A stretch of 60,000 nt of DNA, from contig NW_019091361.1 of the NCBI RefSeq assembly GCF_001949145.1, positions 1,778,866 through 1,838,865 of the forward strand. The letters are read 5' to 3'. The notes beneath the pieces are model-generated. The model searched no databases. It was given only the letters and a program-made list of their open reading frames with translations, and was not told the origin of the DNA. This document shows positions 37,401 to 50,856 of the stretch, one piece after another (within the stretch, counting starts at the first letter, position 1; every line of letters starts with the position of its first letter). Source of the stretch: Acanthaster planci. Lineage: Eukaryota > Echinodermata > Asteroidea > Valvatida > Acanthasteridae. Position numbers and translations under genes: made by a program.

Positions 37401-40400
37401 GTTGAATTTGACGACATGCTTTGACCAACGAGGCATCAGGTATTCTGGAGGTGTGATTAAAGGTTAGACATCAGTTTCAGACAAACATTATGTCATTCTT
37501 TGAGGTGCGCTCATAAATTTCCCCTCTCCTGGGCACGAAATTAAATTATTTCACGTGGCAAGTGATGGATTTATTGTGCTGACTTTTATCATGCACTTTT
37601 ACGTGATGTTTAGACTAAAGCGCATGCATGGTATTGAAGCCAAGCAGAATCGGTAAATCTCCTTAATCTGCCTTTGAGCTGGCTTAAACTGCTGTTTTCA
37701 TGTCAACTCTTATTTTCTTCTCTGAGTTGCACCTGCACGTTGCTACTTATGTGCTGTGGAAAGTGCTTGCATTAGACGTGTCATGTGTACTTTTTCGCAG
37801 TTAAAAACAGCGCGGATCTGAACAAGATAAGAGCTTGTGCAATGGTTTTAAGATTTGCAGTCTATGTCAAGATTAAGAGCTTTTAATGTGTCAGGAAAGG
37901 AAGGGAGCTATGGTATTGCAAGACCTGCATCCTTAATGGCAGATGGAAGGGAAGATGAAGGCATCCTCCTTGCCCTCTCCACTTTTGCTATTTATTCATT
38001 CACTTTAGCAATCAACATTTTCCTCAACTTTGGAGGAACTGATTTTGCAATTTTGCAGTAAGCTCTTCTTCCATCCTTAGATGTGTGATTATCAGATCTC
38101 CAGAAAATGTATTTGTTATAACTTCTCTCCCCCTCCCCACAAAAATTCATTAAACAGAACAGTGTGTGCCAAAGCTATTTGTGCTCTCCTGTGAGTGACA
38201 TTTTCTATTTCTACGTTAATTTGTTGTTACCTCCAGTATGAGTGGAATTTGCAGTATGTTTGCTTGTAGTCATTACTTTGTAGATTATAATAGTCACGGA
38301 TATATACGAATCCTTCGTATCAAACTGTAGAAATGATGATGATTATAAATGCTGATGTCAGTCTACAGCCTTTTACCCTAATCCGTGCTGTCCGTAAACC
38401 AACCACCCCAGTTTAAATTCAGACTGGTTATAACTTTATATGTCGTCCACGTTGATAAAAAAAACAGTGATTGAGTTGGAGTAAAAAAAACGAGGGGGAG
38501 AATGGAGGATGAAGACCTGAGGAAGCACTGCAACGCGGGAAAGATGATATGCCACGCTCGGCTTCATCCGTCCCTTTTTCTGATTGTGTTTGTGATGGCT
38601 GTGGGGGAAGTGCTTCAATTTATTCCTGTCCGAGAGGCCTGGATGGTTCAAGGAAAACGTCAGCTGTATTGATTGCATCTTCATCAGGGTATCCAGCGAA
38701 AGGTACCGCAGGTGGCCGCATGGGGCGTTGGTTTTTTTTTCTTATTCTTTTGTTTTGCACAGAGCAGTGTTTTCTCTACACTGGTCGTTGTGCATAATTA
38801 TTCATCCATCAGATTTGATCTTGTGGGATTATCACTGTAATTCTTACCAATTATGGTCACTTGAACACTTCATACGTGACCCAGGCCAGTACATGTGAGC
38901 CCTGTACTTGATAATCCCCCCCCCCTCTGTGTCTGTTTTAACCTGTGTTGAAGTGCAACTTATCACTTCCCTAATATTAAATGGCAACTCAGGCATATGA
39001 CCTTGTTTAGTCAAATTTGCAAGAAGTTAGGATTGCAGGGTTTTGGGATGGGTCATGGTCCTTTTTGTTTTGTTTTCACCCACCTCCCACACTTCACCTG
39101 TAGGGAAGTCTCACAGAGAATCCTCATGTAATGACGATCCTCCTCGCTGTTGACACGCATGTTCCCGCATGCATGAGTAAGAGGCACCGTCCCCGAGCGA
39201 CAGCTTTCCCCTATCTTACCCCTTCAATCATCAAGTTACCGTGCAGGAAACGGCTGACTGGGATGAATAAGTGACTCTGCACTCGTGGTACCATAAGCAG
39301 AATCCCAAACTTTCTGTCTCTTTTTTTCTCAGTAGGCCTAGATCACGGTTGGATTTCAGCCGGATTTGGGGAGGGGGCATCCGCGCTGTTCCCCCTTCTA
39401 AGAACTTGTAGCTGCTCGGAGTTGTGGCAGTGTTAGCCTACATTGCAGGTGTGATTTCTCGGTTTTTCCCCAGTTTTTTTAGGATATTGGATTTCGAAGT
39501 TCTGTATTTTTAGAGGTTTAACCATATCATCCAGCTTTTGCTTCTGTGCCAACAACACCGCCTGGTTTCATCCTAATTAAACCGTGCTCTCAAGTACAAA
39601 TACCTCATTTTCAATTTACCAACACCATTTCAGTTGTTGCTGTATTGTATTATCTTCAGAATATGGGTTTTTTTGTGGGGGTCTAAAATCTTTGTGTCCG
39701 TGATTTACTTTATTCCAACCGGTGGAAGTCTTGGCGAATTAAGCCTTATTTTCGTATTTTCCTTTAAAAGAAACTTTGAGAGTGGTGTTTCCAGCTGTGT
39801 TCAGTTTCTCTTGTTTGTCTAGGTTATTTAGATTTGCTGTCTGTCTTGCTGGCATATAGGTTTGCTATTGCGCACTTCCAAGATTCCGCTATTCCACACT
39901 CGTCTAATCATGAGAGTGGAAAATTGCACGTAATACGTATAAACATCAGTTTACATCAACAGAATATAAGATCAAAATGTACATCTGTAAGTCGTCTATC
40001 ATGTTCAAAATCCTATTCGTGACAGCTCCAGGAAATAATTTCTGCCTTAACGTGGATTATAGCACGCCTAAGAAAGACGTATAAGTTTACCAGAATCGAA
40101 AAATCCTCAAGCTTTTATTGGTATTTCAGTTATGGCGACCTGTCAACCGCGAGAGTCAGGACTTACTTCCAGCAGTTAATCTTGTTATTCAAAGACCTGT
40201 CATGGCACAGCCATCCTTCAATGACTTGTGTGTCAATAATGCAGTTTTATGCAGCATTCATTCTCAATAGACAATGTCACGGTTGGCCTACCACGAGATC
40301 ATGTATTCAATTTGTTCGATCATTCACTTCGTTGATGGGTTCTGAAGCGCATGGGCAGCTCCCTTGATCAGCAGTTTCCCTTTAGGTTTCGGTGTGCCGT

Positions 40401-41159
40401 GCCCTTCTGAAGCAAGCGTAGATGTGCATAATTCATAGAAGTGATGCTTGATGACTCCCAATTCGAGCTACTTTTTCACCTGCGGTATAACGATAGTTAA
40501 AAGGCTGTTGGACAGTGAAGCGTTGACCATCGTGGCGGTTTTTGTAACGTTGGTCACACCATGTCTACGCTTTTGTGTCAACGCAAAATATTGTAATGAC
40601 GTACGACAAAAATAACATAAATGTTGTTTCAATTTTCGTTTTTGGTGTCAAGTTACTAGCATTAGCCAGTTAGGCTCATGAGCCACGAGCCTGTCTGTAG
40701 TTGTTCTCGAACTTGTTTTAATTTGTGATTGCAGACGATAACAGTAACAATAGCCTAAATGTTTACAATCCTGTAATGGGAAAATTCAGCTGGCCATTTT
40801 GCACAGAGATAAAAATACACGTTATGGACATGAACATCAAAAGTACGTAACATACAAACCAGATAGTTAAGTAATACGAATTAACTCATCAAGACAACTT
40901 CCGACAAGTAAAAAGTATCTCTAATCTTAGTGAGATTTGACTCAAATATCATCAGTAATGGTGGATGAGTTTCTTTAATCCTCCGTTGACTTTCTAAGGT
41001 GGTTCCTGGTGCAGTGTACAAGCTTGCGATAAAAAAAGGCTTTGAAAATCCTGGACATCTAATCATGACATCGTATTCAAAACAATGCTTAGATTGCGCG
41101 AAGAGACCGACGACAGTGCGCAAAAACAGCCAAATCACTGATCTTTCAGCGGCCATTAA
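37400..41159. other. Gene-free CpG-normal stretch
   Basis: I see no supported gene. Opposite-strand frames at 38436-38684 and 38549-38797 overlap and carry no motif. A 7-bp hairpin, ATACGAA/TTCGTAT, occurs near 38305-38321. Confidence 0.4.
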
Positions 41160-41425
41160 GCCGCCAAATTGGCTTCATTAATGCCCCGTGGGAAGTCACA
41201 CCTCACCCGGTAAACCTATCCCGGCACCTGTTGTGGGGCTGGCCTGGAGGGGATTGAATTGACCCCATTTTCCAATGATTGCCACCCCTGAGGGTACAAC
41301 AAAGGGCCCGAAGGGCTGTCAATCATAGGAGGAGTTGAGGGCAAGCTGGAGAGAGAGAGGGGGAATCACGAGTAGGAAGAAACCCTGCAGGTCTTCTGCA
41401 GATCTCCTCTTATCTCCACCTCTTA
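41160..41425. promoter_or_regulatory. Candidate enhancer with exact PBX-MEIS site
   Basis: The minus strand at 41316-41325 reads TGATTGACAG, the PBX-MEIS/PREP decamer consensus. Nearby are ACAAAG (SOX/TCF-like, in acaacaaagggcccg), a T-box half-site TCACACCT at 41196-41203, the palindrome GCCAAATTGGC at 41163-41173 and a CCAAT at about 41272. This density of developmental-factor sites in about 160 bp is unusual for the window. Each site is short, so the cluster as a whole is the evidence. Confidence 0.35.
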
Positions 41426-43043
41426 AGATGTCACTCATGATGGAAGAGGAAGATGTGATTTGGTTGTAGGGGACTCTGGTGGCTAGGTTTAATCCGGGAT
41501 AGTATGATGTACTGTAGAGAGTTTCTGTCTTGCTTTAATATCGTGAGACGTTTAGGAGGGTTCTCAGCCCACCAATGTTTGCAGTCAGCATGTTCTCATC
41601 TCTCCTGAGATTCCTTCCTATTCATCCTTCGTAAATACGCGTTGAATCTCTAGCCATGTCCGCGGGAGTGTGGACCCCACCCATTACACATCGTGATTTT
41701 TCTCAGGCCTTTCTTTAGAAACTCTTCTTCTCTAACCGGTTTCAGCGAAGTTAAATGTGAAAGTTGGTTCTGAACAGGTTAACTGTGCTGTGCGTGGTTG
41801 TTTTCAAACGCAAAACGGAAAGTCTGTAAAGTTTCTTCAGATTCTGTGATAACTACTGTCATTTCATTTTATAAACATAACACAGCGATGATCTGTCTCA
41901 TGAATGCGTGATTCGATGATGTATTGTCTTTTCCCCTTCGTGCTGCAGTTTTTCGCAGAGAGCTATACCTTTCACATAAAACGCACCGTAGCATTATAAG
42001 CATACATTACAGAACCCATTAATTTAACGGTCGAGGAACCTCTGCAAACTTGACTTGCAGATGAGTATTCCAAGAGTGTACTACACCTGATGTAGATGCG
42101 TTTAGTGTAGCAATCGCGGATCTCCGTTTCTCCTCCTTGTATCTTGTGCTTCCTCTTCAGCATTTCCTCTTCTGATTTCGTACCCGCAGTGGACATGTGT
42201 TATCCGTGTTTCAAGACACGAGAGTATGCTGCAAGATTTCGCGCGCTTTTGGATTTTTTTAGTGAAATTGGCACATGCAGATATTTTCACAATGTGGAGA
42301 TGAAATTTTTTTGTTAAACGGTCTGATTCAGAGTTCGATTTTGACAGGTACTTGAGTTCAACGCGGGCATTGTCGCGCTCATAATGGAGAGGAATACGGT
42401 AGCCTTCGAAGGAAATGTCACGTCAAATCTCTTTCTGCGGCGAGATTTAACTTTATGAAAGGTTTTAATCCCAGCTGTCTGCGGCACCGGTATTGTCTGA
42501 AAGGCTCAAATTGATCCACCTCCTCTCTGATCTCAGGAATCTAATTTGTGGCTTCCTAGGGGTTAACTGAAGCATCGCTTTCTGAAGCCAGTACACCAAC
42601 GGCAATTTCCTGAAATTACAAATTACGGCCCGAAAACGTCGCCCTTGATGCATGTATCACTAGGCAGTATCGCAAGGCTATATGTCAAATTCTTTGTCAG
42701 AAAATTGCAATACCCCCTTAACTTGTAGTTCTGTAAAATGGGAGGGGATAAGTGTACTGGAAATTGTTGGGCATTTCCGCCCCCCTCCCCCAAAAAAGAA
42801 GTTACGTAATACTGAGCAGATACTTATGCAAGCTTTCGCCCCTCCAACTTCGATATTTTGCCGGTTTATTATGTTTTAGATTTCTTTCTTTATGCCAAAT
42901 GGTGCCTTGCGTTTCTTCAGACCTCAGTGGGAACCAGTGGGGAATGAGAAGTTGAAGTTGTTCACTCGCGTCAAAAAGTCTCTCGCCATTGGTTTATCAA
43001 AAACAGGCTTACAAACTACTTTTCAAAACACGGTAGAAGGCAA
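41426..43043. other. Gene-free stretch
   Basis: An acceptor-like tract (ccccttcgtgctgcag) ends near 41949 without a usable donor. No supported gene, repeat or RNA gene was recognised. Confidence 0.35.
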
Positions 43044-43232
43044 CGGTGGCGTATCGAGCGGGGGCATGCTTCTCCCCAGACATGTTGCCAATGTCTTGTT
43101 ACTTTTTTCTGTTTGTTTGGGAATAAAAAGTGCTAGCCTTAGAAACGATACTAGCACCTGTTTTGGAGGGGAGGGTAAACAGGATTCTTTTACGAATGAA
43201 CCCCCCCAGCACAAGAACTGGATACGCCACTG
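43044..43232. mobile_element. hAT-like MITE, 189 bp
   Basis: The termini are CGGTGGCGTATCGAG on the left and, reverse-complemented, CAGTGGCGTATCCAG on the right, matching at 13 of 15 positions. CAGTGGCG-type ends are typical of hAT-superfamily non-autonomous elements. No 8-bp target duplication is visible. The overlapping open frames on both strands here are incidental. Confidence 0.5.
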
Positions 43233-46200
43233 ACAGCACTACAACATTTTATTTTTCTGAAAACGAGCTTTGAAACGATAGTGGGGGCCATTTTACAGTA
43301 TTCCTATATGTCCTTATTTACTGATAAGATTTTGCGCGTTTTTCACGGCGGCTTTGAAAACCTAGCATGCGAGATGATTTGTACTCAAAGAATGTGCCGT
43401 GGCCGCATTGGAATTCCAAACTACGCATGGCGTCTCCGCCAGGTGTTGTCTGGCCCCGACACCTAGCACGTGAAATGCCAATCACCGTGATTATACAAGA
43501 GGCCCCCCCGGGGGAAATGTGTCTCACCACTCGGGTGCATCTCACCTAGACCAAAATGTCAGACGTGTTCTCCCTACCTTGCAGAAAACTTTCGGTCGGA
43601 CGCAAATCCACGAGCAGGGGTTCCTTTTTCAAAATTACGAGAGTGAAATGGAAAAGTTTATAATGAAACTTACTTCAATAATACCGTCAAATAAAGTTGA
43701 GGCTTCGATGTCTTTTTTGTGCTTTTGTTCAGAAGAACTCCTACCACATGGTTTTTAAGTGATTTTGTAAGTTAATTGTAATCACCTAGGCTTCATTTAG
43801 AGTTTTATGTGTAAGCATGGAGGAAGGAAACGCACTGCTCTGTGTCACATAGTAATCATATTAAAGGGTGCGAAATAGCACAGGCCTGTCTTGTCCTTAC
43901 ACTGACGTATACAACAACGTGTTTACACCAGAACCAACGAAACTGTTCACCGTAATCCTCAGTCCCCCCGCAGGGGGTTCTGTGTGGTAATTATATCAAG
44001 TTTTGTTCCGGACTAAGCTTCAAGTTTCCAGTGCTCCGTTTTAAAATCTCCGCCCTGAGCCTTTCCTTGGAAGTTAGTTTGATTAAAAAATTGCTGCCTG
44101 TCAAAATTTCAGTTGATCCTAACCTTGTATGGAAAGAGGATTCCCTGATTCGGTTCTCTGAGAAAGAAAGCGGTATCAACTCACCAACAAAATGGGGCAT
44201 GATCTTTATATCACCAAAGTTGGCAGGGTTTTTTGTTTGTTCGGGGGGGGGGTTGTACGTGTGGAGTTGGAGCCCAGAAACCGGGTCGTCGCTCAGGATT
44301 TCTTCTATAAATCCCCCATTGTGTTAACGCGCCTATTGACAGTTTGCGCACACAACGGGGCTTTTGAATGGCAAAGAGGTGTGAAACTATGTGTAACACC
44401 TGAAAGGGATTCTTTGAACAGGTGAATTGGCGGCACATAGTTGAAGTCTTTTGATCCTCGGACCACATCTGATTTCTGAAGGAGTGTTTTTCGAGCATGT
44501 TGGTAGAGTGTGATGAGATTACTCCACACTGAACTCAATACAGCAAAGAGACTGTTTGTCACACTGCCTGCAAGGGCTCCTTATGTCGAGGATTAAAACG
44601 TTGCTCTCGTGTAATAGATGCCTGTTTTTCCCCAGCATGTTATGAGAAGGTCGACATACTGCTTATGTTTCAACGACATGAAAACATGCTTATGATTTTG
44701 TACCATATTTTGATCCGTTCCATTGCCAAGTGTGATAATCTGCGGAAAACCTTATCCATGCGCACTTTATTTTATCTCATGGGTACGCATTAAACATTGC
44801 GGTACAAACATTGTCATTTCAGCTGCTCTTTTCACACCAACAACGGGGACGAAATAAAGAAATTAAAATAACCCTTCACTTGCTTAGTACCCTTTTCCCT
44901 GTGTTCTCTTTACCGCGTTTCTAGGGCAGCCCTCCGGCATGAAAAGGTAGAACGAAGGGAATCAAGAGCCGCCCGCGTAACCGGAGAAAAGGGCTCACAA
45001 AAATTGGATTTTTTTTCGCCCAACGCAGAATCGGGGTTTTGTAGGGTCCCCACAAGAGCCACCGTTGCCTGTCAGCCGGCGAGCCAAGCCCCTATTGAAT
45101 TTACCTATTGAGCGGGGTGTCTGATGGAGATGATTCATATTCATTCCGCGCGGTGTTATGAAACGTCGTCTACAGCTTGCAAGCTGAGGTTTCTGTACGT
45201 CGGTAAAAACGCGACCGGATAAGAGCCCGGACATGCGGGGCCAGTTGTATCCGTGTAGCCCACGGTGACAATTTTGCATCGTCGTGACAGTGATACCGTA
45301 CTCCAACGCTGTCAAGGAACTTGACCATATTTTCTCACATGAAAGCCTCGGTGTTGTTGCAGGCAGGCCCTGAGCAGCTGCCCTTAAGGCACATTATTTT
45401 GTAGTTTCAAATAGCATGAGGTGAGGAAAAGCAAAGGAGATGTCTTAGTACCAAGACGTGTCTAATTTTCCGATTGCTTTGGTCTGTTCTCTTTACTGCA
45501 GTGTCTGCCTCAAGTGTGCAACCCGATTGGTATAACTTCGTAAATCTCTTTGTAACCCCACATGCTTTATATACCGTATGCAGTGCTGTGTGCTTTACAA
45601 TTTCAAAACTACAGAACTAAGAGAAGTACTATTGAATTAATGCATTGTGCTCGAGTCACGGGATGAGGATTCTATAGGTCACGCCTACCATGACACCGAA
45701 GACGTCCGTCTGTTTTCTTTTTTCCAACATCTAAACCCTCTCCTCAGCAAGCAAGGCTGAAAATTTACTACCTGCAACTCTTCGTCACTGAGAAAAAGGC
45801 GATTGTTGCGTTTTTTGCAAACACGTACGCCGTGACCTGCTGTGAAGTCAGGCCAATTCGTGCAAAAAACCCAGCATGCCATTTTCCGCAAGATTGATAC
45901 TTGCAATCAAGCTTGCAGTTTTGGCTCGTTCTTCTCTCGTCCGTTATTCTTTTTTGTCCTCAACTTTCCTGTATTGCGCTACTCGTTTTCACAAACCCGT
46001 AGGCCCCTGGTGATTTTTTTTCAACTGGCTTACCCGGGAAACTGGCGGTTTGAGTAGAGAGTGTTTCATCCTACGCTCGGCTATATTGATGATGTCTGTA
46101 TTTAGCAAGCAATCATAGGTGATTTGACGATCTTGGATTAAAGTATAAACTCATGGCCACATGGCGTGGACTTTCTAAGTTCAACGAGTAAACGTGTTAG

Positions 46201-49200
46201 GCTTTTCACATGCAGTGGATTTATTTTGGCAATTTGTCGGTATCATATTTTAATGGAAGTTCTGTGGAAATACAAGCATATGTATTTGCTTTCGTTTCAA
46301 AAGCGATTGGTTGGAATCAGATGCTGCTTACACGTGTTGGAGAGAACTTTTCATGAAGTATTTTCCCATCATAATAAATAGAACTGCATACATATTATAG
46401 GATACACCAAAGAATGGTCATACACATGTGCACTTCAGTTTTTTGGAATTCGTAGTCCGTGCCAAGTCTGGCAACCATTATCACATGTACGAAGAGGTGT
46501 TGATAAGTTACGCCATTCACACGCTACCACATCTCTTCTGGTATGTTGATGTAGGGTTGCCATTTGTCATCGATGCAGCACCGGCTGAAAAATATACACG
46601 TTTATTATCCGCGTTGGGCAGTACTGCACATTCCCCAGACTGAGGTAATTATTGTGTACCTCCATCAACAAGATGTGGTGTTTCTTTTGTTCATGTTCAC
46701 TATCATAGTCCGAAATGGGCCCCACTGTGCTCCATATGACCAAATAGGGCTGAAAGTTTTATTCCGTGCAAGGTGTTGTCGTTTTCAGGCGTCTAGCTGG
46801 CCATCTTCCAAGCAGTATTCGACCCCAAGAAAAACCGGCTTGCTGAAAGTTGAGTCAGAGATAGCAGGAAGCAGAAGGCCACATTGCAACCATTTTCACT
46901 GTACGCGAAGGGAGCTTTTACTGCAAGTGATTTTCGCAGATTTGCAGTTCTCAGACAGACTAAAGGATACATGCAGTGGATATTCAGCTCATTTTTTTTC
47001 GTGCATATAGCTACGTGTTACTACAATACAAGCAAAATCTAAATACTTGTTTTCATTCGAAACGAAAAGAAGGTGGTAATTTTTCAATTTTGAGAAACCA
47101 TTTTCATAAACATGAGAGCGCTATTTTGATGTCGTCATATAAAGGCACTTCTCGTCAAATGAGCATAAGAACCATACAAAGAATCGATTCTTTAAAAGCA
47201 CCCACCAATTATGTCTTGAAGAATTATTGGCTTGAAGAAAACGTAGAAAAGGGGATACATATACTTTTTCAAAACTATGGAGACATTTCTGTTGTGCTTA
47301 GAATAACGTTAACGCTTTGGCACATATTCATTAGAATAAAAGCCAAACTATTGATTTTTTTCTTCCTTTAAATGAGATTGAAAGGCACGGTGTTGTGGAA
47401 ACAAAGCCTTGATTCGTTTTATTCAGGTCATTAAAATCCTTGACATGGTTTCTTTAATAAAGTTCCCAAGTTTGCCTGAATGCAGTTTAATGAAGAGTAC
47501 CGGTAGGTCTAATACATGTAGCAATCGAATCAAGTTTCTTTAAAATGCCTGGCGTGTAGGGTGAACATGGAGGAAACTAAACAAAGAATCATAAAGCCGT
47601 GTTCGTTTTGAGCAGTATATATCTTACTGACTGTCTTGAGTACAGAAAATTTGCGTACGAGAATTTTACTTTACCGACGTTATCACACGGTATTTGATTC
47701 CACTATTTTGCTGAGATGCAAACCTTCAACGTGAATTATCAGACATCGTAAGTACTTCAGAATGCACGAGCTCGCCTTTGAGTTAACGAATTATGTAAAA
47801 TCACTGTTGCATACTGTAGGCCTAATAAGTCCATCTTCTGTCAGTCGGCTCTTTAATATACACGGCCGTGACATAAATTAGATGTATTTGTCCTTGGAGT
47901 TTACAGGTTGTATTATACACATGAACTTAAGTGATAGGAAAATAATATGATTTAACTTCTACAAAACTGGACAAGGTTTTGAAATCAGCTGAAATAGTCT
48001 CAGCTCAGTTGATGCTACTCACCGTCTTTAAGTCAGTCTAATTATGTGAAAAGTAATGTGATTTTTATGACTAATCGCTCGCTGAGGTCGGTGTACACAA
48101 ATTGATGCATAGACACTTGGGGCTTGAGTGTCACGGTGCCCTTCCTTCTGCTCGGCTGCAAGTCCGAGTTTTTTTTTTTTTTTTTGGCAGCCAGGAATGA
48201 AATACTGGAATGTTTATTCAATTCGGGTAAAAGATTGATCCATAATTACGATTCGGGACAAACAACTATACCCAAGTTTGATGGATGGGTTATCTGGCCG
48301 TGCTGTGGTGTATGGTTTGAATCTACAGGGAGTATAAAGCGGACAACTGGAATTCATTTGGTGCGTGTGTGGATCTAAGTATCGTGAAGTCTCCCGAACC
48401 GTTGTGTCATCTTGCTTAATCACGTATACAGTGGATTTCACGCAAGCCACCCCAAGCTGATATGTTTCTGTTATACCACCAGTCCAAATTATAAAATCGT
48501 AGATGATATTATTTTTGACATGTCTTCCTTACAACACATTTAGATCTCTGGCTTTATCTAACCTTATCCCATCCTTAGTATTTCTTAATTTCCTTCGTTG
48601 GTTCTGTACAGGATTTCTTAATTTCATGATCAAGATTGAATCTATCTGGTACTTTGTTGCTAAGAAAGAAGGATCTTTATCACATGTCCTCCATTTGGGC
48701 CCAGAATATGTACGAATTGTCAGTTGGCAATGTTGATGACAAGGTGACGTCAACCTTGTAACTGTACACGATTTCCTTGTGGTAGGGACCAAAAGCCGAG
48801 TTCCCCGTTTGCGGACTTCTGTATCAACCAATTCCTGGGTGGTGTCACCGCTAATACCCTGGGCAGTTAATTTCTTGGCATTTTAATTACAGAACGTCGT
48901 TTCGTCTGCGATTACTGTAACGCACACCGCAAGATGCCCCTGTGCCATGACAGTGATCACCCTCAACGGTATCTCGAAAGCACTCCATGACCTAGCCTCG
49001 CTACTCTCTCGGTCTACTTTTCCAGCCTTCTATACTCTTCACTGCCCGTTGCCTGCCTCTCGCGCATTCAGGGCCCAGCATCGCTTTACAATTTTACCTC
49101 ATTGTCTGCTACCCCCCAAAGGAAATTTTGGAGCGGCTTGAGCTTATCGGACGAGCATCTGAAAGATTTTGTTGAAGGAACGGGTGAACGTCTTTATTTC

Positions 49201-49340
49201 CGATGAGACCTGAGGTGCTTCCATCACTACATGTAACTATTTCATGATTGCACATCAGATTGTAACTTCAATTTCTTTAGCTAATGAGCTGTTAATGTTG
49301 TCGTCGTTGTTTTTTAAAGGCTTAACTATGTGAACATTTC
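43233..49340. other. Gene-free CpG-normal stretch
   Basis: It holds a poly-T run at 48169-48185 and many unassigned frames, the longest being 148 codons at 46564-47010. A short ATG-containing segment at 47716-47747 ends at a consensus GTAAGT donor. An open frame at 48893-48990 is Cys/His-rich. None is recognisable as a known gene. Confidence 0.35.
48893..48990 (+). other. Short Cys/His-rich open frame
   Basis: After an acceptor-like ttttaattacag, a frame beginning with two bases reads about 31 codons to TGA at 48988. It contains C-D-Y-C, then eight residues, then L-C-H-D-S-D-H, a spacing reminiscent of small zinc-binding folds. The acceptor is weak, no family fits exactly and the frame is short, so coding status is doubtful. 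Confidence 0.12.
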
Positions 49341-49660
49341 CTTAAAAAGCACCTCTAAGGAAAACATGTTTTCTCTGATTTTACCTGTTCAAATAAATAT
49401 GGAAGCATCCTAATCGAATGCAGAGTCATTTGTCTTCAGAGGTCATCTATAACAAGCATAAAAGGTCTTTTTTTTTGTTCATGCCCAAGGTGTGAATTTT
49501 GAATGTGGATTGCATCATTCTGAGAAAACAGAGAAAACGAGGGGGAACCCTGGCCCTGTGTTCGTAGTGGATAAACCCTTGACCATTGTTTGGCTTGCAC
49601 AAGGGATTTATAACAGATAAAATCAGAGAAAACATATTTTCACGAGAGGTGCTCTTTAAC
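49341..49660. mobile_element. Foldback element, 48-bp arms
   Basis: The left arm is 49342-49389 and the right arm 49612-49659, identical in inverted orientation at 42 of 48 positions. The shared core is atgttttctctgatttta. The 222-bp interior is non-coding. Minus- and plus-strand frames at 49447-49668 and 49586-49768 overlap the right arm and are incidental. No target-site duplication was found. Confidence 0.75.
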
Positions 49661-50856
49661 CGATCCATCTTCTCGCCTTACGTTCATGTTTGTGGTATCA
49701 GATCTCCTTGGCCAGATGTACTTTCTCTTTTTCTGCCACCTGTGGGGTTTTTATTGGAAGATCATTAAGTCCAAATGGATCATTTGCTGCGTCTGGTTTT
49801 TTCCTATGGGTAACGGATGAGTATGGTACAGAAACTTCTGTACATTATTTGATCTCCTAATGGTAATCTGTAGATCAAGTATGCTTCAGTCCATCAAGAA
49901 AGCTCCAGAAGTGATTGCTGGTCCACCAGGGGTAGCCCTAATGCCTTTCTTTTTACTACTGTACCTGGAAACATTACTCTAGGTATTTATGCTGTTATAG
50001 CCTCATTTTGTTTGATTGTAAGAATTGAAAAAAAGCATGTTTGTTAATTTAGATAGATCTCGTTGATGGCGGAAGTGGGATACTGCCCAGTATGTTTTCT
50101 TCCCAATGTTAGGTGCCGCGATTTTTACAGATTAACTGGTTTAGATCCTGTAGTCATGTGACATTTAATCTTGACGTGCACCGAAAACATTCGTCGGGTC
50201 GAATAGACGTGCACTGTGACGTTCCCGATCGGCAAATGAGATAGCGAGCAATCTGAAGTAGTTGAAGGGGCTGCTCCTCGGTCTTTGATCTTCCTCAGAT
50301 TCCATCTTCCCATCCTCGGCCTGTTTGTGTTTTGTAGACTGTGCAGCGAATTATTCGCAAACTTTTCTCTTTCCCCATTTCGATCGTCTGCATATCTCTG
50401 GGGCTTCTCTAGTCACCGAATTGATTCCATCGGCGGTGTAGGTTGCTGTCTCGTCGCACATTTTTCGATAACGATGTTTCATTGGGTTCCAAATCCGTGG
50501 AAAAACAACTCGCCTTGAAACAAGCAGCTGTGTCAGACATTGACCTTTGTTGACGAGTTTCGACTTGATAAAGTCTGGATGGAATAATCGACGTCTATGG
50601 GCAAATTCGGGCGCAGACTATAGTTCGATCAGTAGTTGATATTGCTTTTTAACAATGCCCATGCGCAATAAAGTCACACTTGAACGACCCCAGTTGGCCT
50701 ACTTTTAAAATCTCATCGGTAGGCCCCTACTCACGTTTCCCGTCGGCTGCGATTCTCGAAGCGAACATACATGGTTATTGAAATCGCGTACGATTGTTTT
50801 CATTGTGAATGGTTCCCTCCACAATGATAAATAAAATCGGCTATGCGACTATACCC
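49661..50856. other. Gene-free stretch
   Basis: A short inverted repeat GGCCTAC/GTAGGCC lies at 50696-50725. Words resembling the adjacent tandem repeat (gactatagttcga, atcgacgtcta) occur at about 50590-50635 and may be an older, decayed copy. No gene is seen. Confidence 0.35.

Noticed and set aside
45993-46003. miR-100-like AACCCGTAG
   Set aside because: The sequence diverges immediately after the seed and no hairpin is present.
46564-47010. Longest open frame (148 codons, plus strand)
   Set aside because: No motif, no splice support, mixed low-quality composition. About a dozen frames over 100 codons are expected by chance in 60 kb at this base composition.
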